8,396 nucleotides of DNA, from the NCBI GenBank assembly GCA_938028845.1, contig CALIZJ010000141.1, positions 1 through 8,396 of the forward strand. Reading direction: 5' to 3'. This document shows positions 6,741 to 8,396 of the stretch, in pieces. Position 1 is the first letter of the stretch, and each line of letters starts with the position of its first letter. A model generated the notes under the pieces. That model had not been told where the DNA came from. It saw nothing but the letters and a program-made list of their open reading frames with translations, and searched no databases. This DNA comes from an uncultured Blautia sp. (GTDB taxonomy: Bacteria > Bacillota > Clostridia > Lachnospirales > Lachnospiraceae). The translations under genes and the position numbers were made by a program.

Positions 6741-6856
6741 TTATTTTCCAGGTGATTCCAGTTTTTTTAGCGTTCTGCCATTTCTGCAATTATTTTGTCC
6801 TTTTCTGCAATGATATTGTCTTTTTCGATAAGTGTTTTCTTTGATTCTATAAAAGT
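6741..6856 (-). pseudogene. Degraded 3' end of a coiled-coil gene (possible transposase/nuclease-type relic)
   Basis: Read on the minus strand, 6856 to 6770 encodes TFIESKK, then the heptads TLIEKDN, IIAEKDK and IIAEMAER, and stops at TAA (6769-6767). Restoring one lost base at the CGC codon (6772-6770) would join this to a second frame reading LKKLESPGK with a stop at 6743-6741. The whole would be a normal coiled-coil C-terminus. An in-frame stop at 6859-6857 breaks the upstream side. The tandem heptads explain the 21-bp DNA repeat here (6781-6801 and 6802-6822). C-termini of this kind occur on Rpn/PD-(D/E)XK transposase-like proteins of Clostridia, among others, so the family is only a guess. 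Chance coding is possible because the stretch is short. Confidence 0.35.
6781..6822. repeat. Two tandem 21-bp imperfect repeats
   Basis: The units 6781-6801 (starting TTTCTGCAATTATTTTGTCC) and 6802-6822 (starting TTTCTGCAATGATATTGTCT) match at 18 of 21 positions. A weaker third unit may follow at 6823-6843, and TTCTGC also occurs at 6773. The period equals seven codons, and the best explanation is coiled-coil heptads of a minus-strand gene relic. Confidence 0.6.
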
Positions 6857-6870
6857 TTATTTGATAAACT
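6854..6870. promoter_or_regulatory. Palindromic operator candidate, upstream copy
   Basis: AGTTTAT-TTG-ATAAACT is a perfect 7-bp inverted repeat ending 16 bp before the -35 hexamer. Its core, GTTTA-N5-TAAAC (6855-6869), recurs at 6951-6965 on the other side of the promoter. Two symmetric sites bracketing a sugar-transport promoter fit a dimeric transcription factor such as a LacI-type regulator; the factor itself is not in the window. Confidence 0.5.
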
Positions 6871-6886
6871 AAAAATAAGAATATAG

Positions 6887-6915
6887 TTGACAATATAACC
6901 ATAAAATGATATATT
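6887..6915 (+). promoter_or_regulatory. Sigma-A promoter of the sugar-binding protein gene
   Basis: TTGACA (6887-6892) is separated by 17 bp from TATATT (6910-6915), and TG at 6907-6908 forms an extended -10. The -35 and spacing are consensus and the -10 has one mismatch. Transcription should start near 6922, giving a leader of about 62 nt. An intrinsically strong promoter of this kind usually needs a repressor if the gene is inducible, in line with the flanking palindromes. Confidence 0.85.
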
Positions 6916-6950
6916 GAATTCATAAAATACACGGAATAGCACAAATATAA

Positions 6951-6965
6951 GTTTATTACGTAAAC
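6951..6965. promoter_or_regulatory. Palindromic operator candidate, downstream copy
   Basis: GTTTA-TTACG-TAAAC lies in the transcribed leader, about 30-45 nt after the predicted start and just before the SD. With its flanks (22 bp) it matches the upstream copy at 18 positions. Binding here would block elongation or, with the upstream site 96 bp away centre to centre, allow looping. Confidence 0.5.
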
Positions 6966-6983
6966 AAAAAAGGAGGAAAACAA

Positions 6984-8321
6984 ATGAAAAAAAAGATTAT
7001 GTCATTGGCAATTGCCGCAGCAATGTTCGCATCGACAATCGCAGGAACATCAGTGACTGCTTTTGCAGAAGAACAGGATCCTGTAACTTTAACATTTTGG
7101 GGATGGACAGCAAGTGATTTTGAGGCCAAAGCAATTCAGGAAGGTCTCGATGCATTTCAAGAACAGTATCCATATATAACTGTTGAATATATGACGGTTC
7201 CCTCTGCTGATTATCATACAAAGCTTAAAACTGCTCTTGCATCAGGCAGTGGACCGGATGTTTTTTATCTTGACGCAACACAGTGCAATGATTTTGTAAA
7301 TGCAGGACTTCTTGCAGACCTAACAGATGTGGCAGCGGACTTTACGGCTAATATGACAGAGGCATCTCTTCAAAAAGTCAGCATGACAGGAGAAGATGGT
7401 AGTACTCGTGTATATGGCCTTGATATTTGTAATGTAGGTCCGGTGATATTCTATAATAAGGACCTTTTTGAAGCAGCCGGAGTAGAACCCATGCCTACCA
7501 AATGGGATGAACGTTGGACTTGGGACGAATTTGTAGAAAATATGAAGAAGCTGACGATTGTTGATGATTCTGGTAACACAACACAATATGGAACTTGTAA
7601 TTTTGAAGAGCAGTATTCTCTTTACGTTCTTCAGGAACTTCTTGATTTGAATGGGGCTAACTGGTACAACGAAGATATGACGGCGGCAGAAAATGTTGAC
7701 AGTGAAGAATCCAAGGAAGTTATCGAGAATATTAAGGCACTCAGAGTAGAGCATGGAGTTGCTCCAGATCCGAATGCGGCGGGTTCCGATACCGGCAATT
7801 CTCCAACGGCTATGTTCTTAACAGGACAGGTGGCTTCTATTGCAATCGGTTCTTATGCTCTTCAGGAAATTGCGCAGTCTGATATTAACTATGGTGTTGG
7901 TTTATTCCCGACATTTGGAAAGGATGACAGCGATTCTTTCATGGTATCCGCAGACATGAAATGTATCAATGCTCAGAGCGAGCACCAGGAAGAGGCTCTC
8001 CTCCTTGCAGAGTATATGAGTTCTCCAGAGTTTGGTATTCCCATTTATCAGACGGGACTCTGGATGCCGAATCAGAAAGATCTTTATGAAGAAGAAAATA
8101 TCGATCTCTGGTTTAATACAGAGGTTTATCCGGAAGAATGGAGAGATCTGATAGATGTATTCTATAATGCAAAAGATAAACCTACGGATAAACTTTCTAA
8201 TGTTAATAGCATCAACGATGCCGTAGATGAAGAAATGCAGGCATTCTATTATGCAGATCAGGACGCAGATACTACGCTCCAGAACATTGAGAGCCGTATA
8301 AATTCTATTCTTGGAAATTGA
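6984..8321 (+). CDS. Extracellular sugar-binding protein of an ABC importer (CUT1-type, SBP_bac_1-like)
   Basis: A 445-residue secreted solute-binding protein that would capture a sugar or oligosaccharide and deliver it to an ABC permease pair, probably encoded past the window end. Residues 1-28 are a Sec signal peptide (MKKK, hydrophobic core, AFA before EE), with a likely signal peptidase I cut after Ala28. Family features follow in order: LTFWGW (36-41), SGSGPDVFYLD (87-97), FYNKDLFEAAGVE (156-168), WTWDEF (178-183) and MFLTGQVASIAIGSY (277-291). The length is typical. The oddity is that no cysteine occurs in the first 100 residues (Cys101, 149, 205 and 327 only), so there is no lipobox, although Gram-positive binding proteins are normally lipid-anchored. 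The start is firm: AAGGAGG at 6970-6976 is 7 nt upstream. Codon use is more AT-rich than in the upstream genes. It has its own promoter with flanking palindromes. The exact sugar cannot be told. Confidence 0.92.
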   Translation: MKKKIMSLAIAAAMFASTIAGTSVTAFAEEQDPVTLTFWGWTASDFEAKAIQEGLDAFQEQYPYITVEYMTVPSADYHTKLKTALASGSGPDVFYLDATQCNDFVNAGLLADLTDVAADFTANMTEASLQKVSMTGEDGSTRVYGLDICNVGPVIFYNKDLFEAAGVEPMPTKWDERWTWDEFVENMKKLTIVDDSGNTTQYGTCNFEEQYSLYVLQELLDLNGANWYNEDMTAAENVDSEESKEVIENIKALRVEHGVAPDPNAAGSDTGNSPTAMFLTGQVASIAIGSYALQEIAQSDINYGVGLFPTFGKDDSDSFMVSADMKCINAQSEHQEEALLLAEYMSSPEFGIPIYQTGLWMPNQKDLYEEENIDLWFNTEVYPEEWRDLIDVFYNAKDKPTDKLSNVNSINDAVDEEMQAFYYADQDADTTLQNIESRINSILGN

Positions 8322-8339
8322 TGGATTCAGGAGTTTGAT

Positions 8340-8396
8340 ATGAATTTATTTTTTCGCGATTCTGGTTATATACCGGAATCGCGAATTTATAAAAAA
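8340..8396 (+). CDS. Possible start of a further gene or leader peptide, cut by window end
   Basis: ATG at 8340 has AGGAG (8329-8333) 6 nt upstream and is open for 19 codons to the window end (MNLFFRDSGYIPESR and on). It does not look like the start of an ABC permease, and the codons form the arms of a long stem-loop, so it may well be non-coding. I do not recognise it. Confidence 0.2.
   Translation, partial: MNLFFRDSGYIPESRIYKK
8353..8385 (+). terminator. Long stem-loop after the binding-protein gene (partial terminator or mRNA stabiliser)
   Basis: A 14-bp stem with one G-T wobble (TTCGCGATTCTGGT 8353-8366 with ACCGGAATCGCGAA 8372-8385) has a TATAT loop and lies 31 nt after the stop codon. 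The downstream bases are TTTAT then A-rich, a poor U-run. It may therefore be a leaky terminator or 3'-end stabiliser, of the kind that keeps binding-protein mRNA more abundant than permease mRNA. The hairpin is certain; its role is inferred. Confidence 0.5.

Noticed and set aside
6781..6843. A CRISPR array or a set of regulator binding repeats
   Set aside because: The 21-bp units are adjacent with no spacers, and their period is explained by minus-strand heptad codons.
6741..6983. An 80-residue minus-strand frame as a real gene
   Set aside because: It crosses the strong plus-strand promoter and leader, is AT-driven, and only its last codons fit the coiled-coil relic, after a frameshift.

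Overview
The window looks like the chromosome of a low-to-mid GC Gram-positive anaerobe of the class Clostridia, most likely Lachnospiraceae. The reasons are strong AAGGAGG-type ribosome binding sites, an RNA polymerase beta-prime subunit without the large trigger-loop insertion of Gammaproteobacteria, intrinsic terminators with U-runs, and a membrane kinase and an uncharacterised 408-residue protein of types I associate with that family. The genus is not determined. All recognised intact genes lie on the + strand.

Layout. (1) Bases 1-2484 are the 3' two-thirds of rpoC, cut by the window edge, ending in a very acidic tail and followed by a strong intrinsic terminator. (2) Bases 2687-6703 hold a three-gene signalling cassette: a transmembrane Ser/Thr protein kinase without PASTA repeats, a complete PP2C-type protein phosphatase, and a protein of unknown function whose SD sequence overlaps the phosphatase stop codon. 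A good terminator whose loop contains the last gene's stop codon closes the cassette. The 90-nt gap between kinase and phosphatase holds a dense set of inverted repeats that can fold like a cloverleaf. (3) Bases 6704-6983 are an AT-rich intergenic region. It contains what looks like the broken 3' end of a minus-strand coiled-coil gene (seen as a 21-bp tandem repeat), then a near-consensus promoter with an extended -10, bracketed by two matching palindromes of the form GTTTA-N5-TAAAC. (4) Bases 6984-8321 encode an extracellular sugar-binding protein of an ABC importer, probably the first gene of a transport operon that continues past the window. It is followed by a long stem-loop.

How the parts work together. 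The kinase and phosphatase should add and remove phosphate on shared Ser/Thr targets, and the 408-residue protein is the obvious candidate partner or output, though nothing in its sequence proves this. The C-terminal region of the kinase lies outside the membrane and may be the sensor. The binding-protein gene is a separate transcription unit, probably controlled by a repressor or activator that binds the paired palindromes. The most unusual points are the structured kinase/phosphatase gap, the twin operators, the missing lipobox in the binding protein, and the gene relic next to its promoter.
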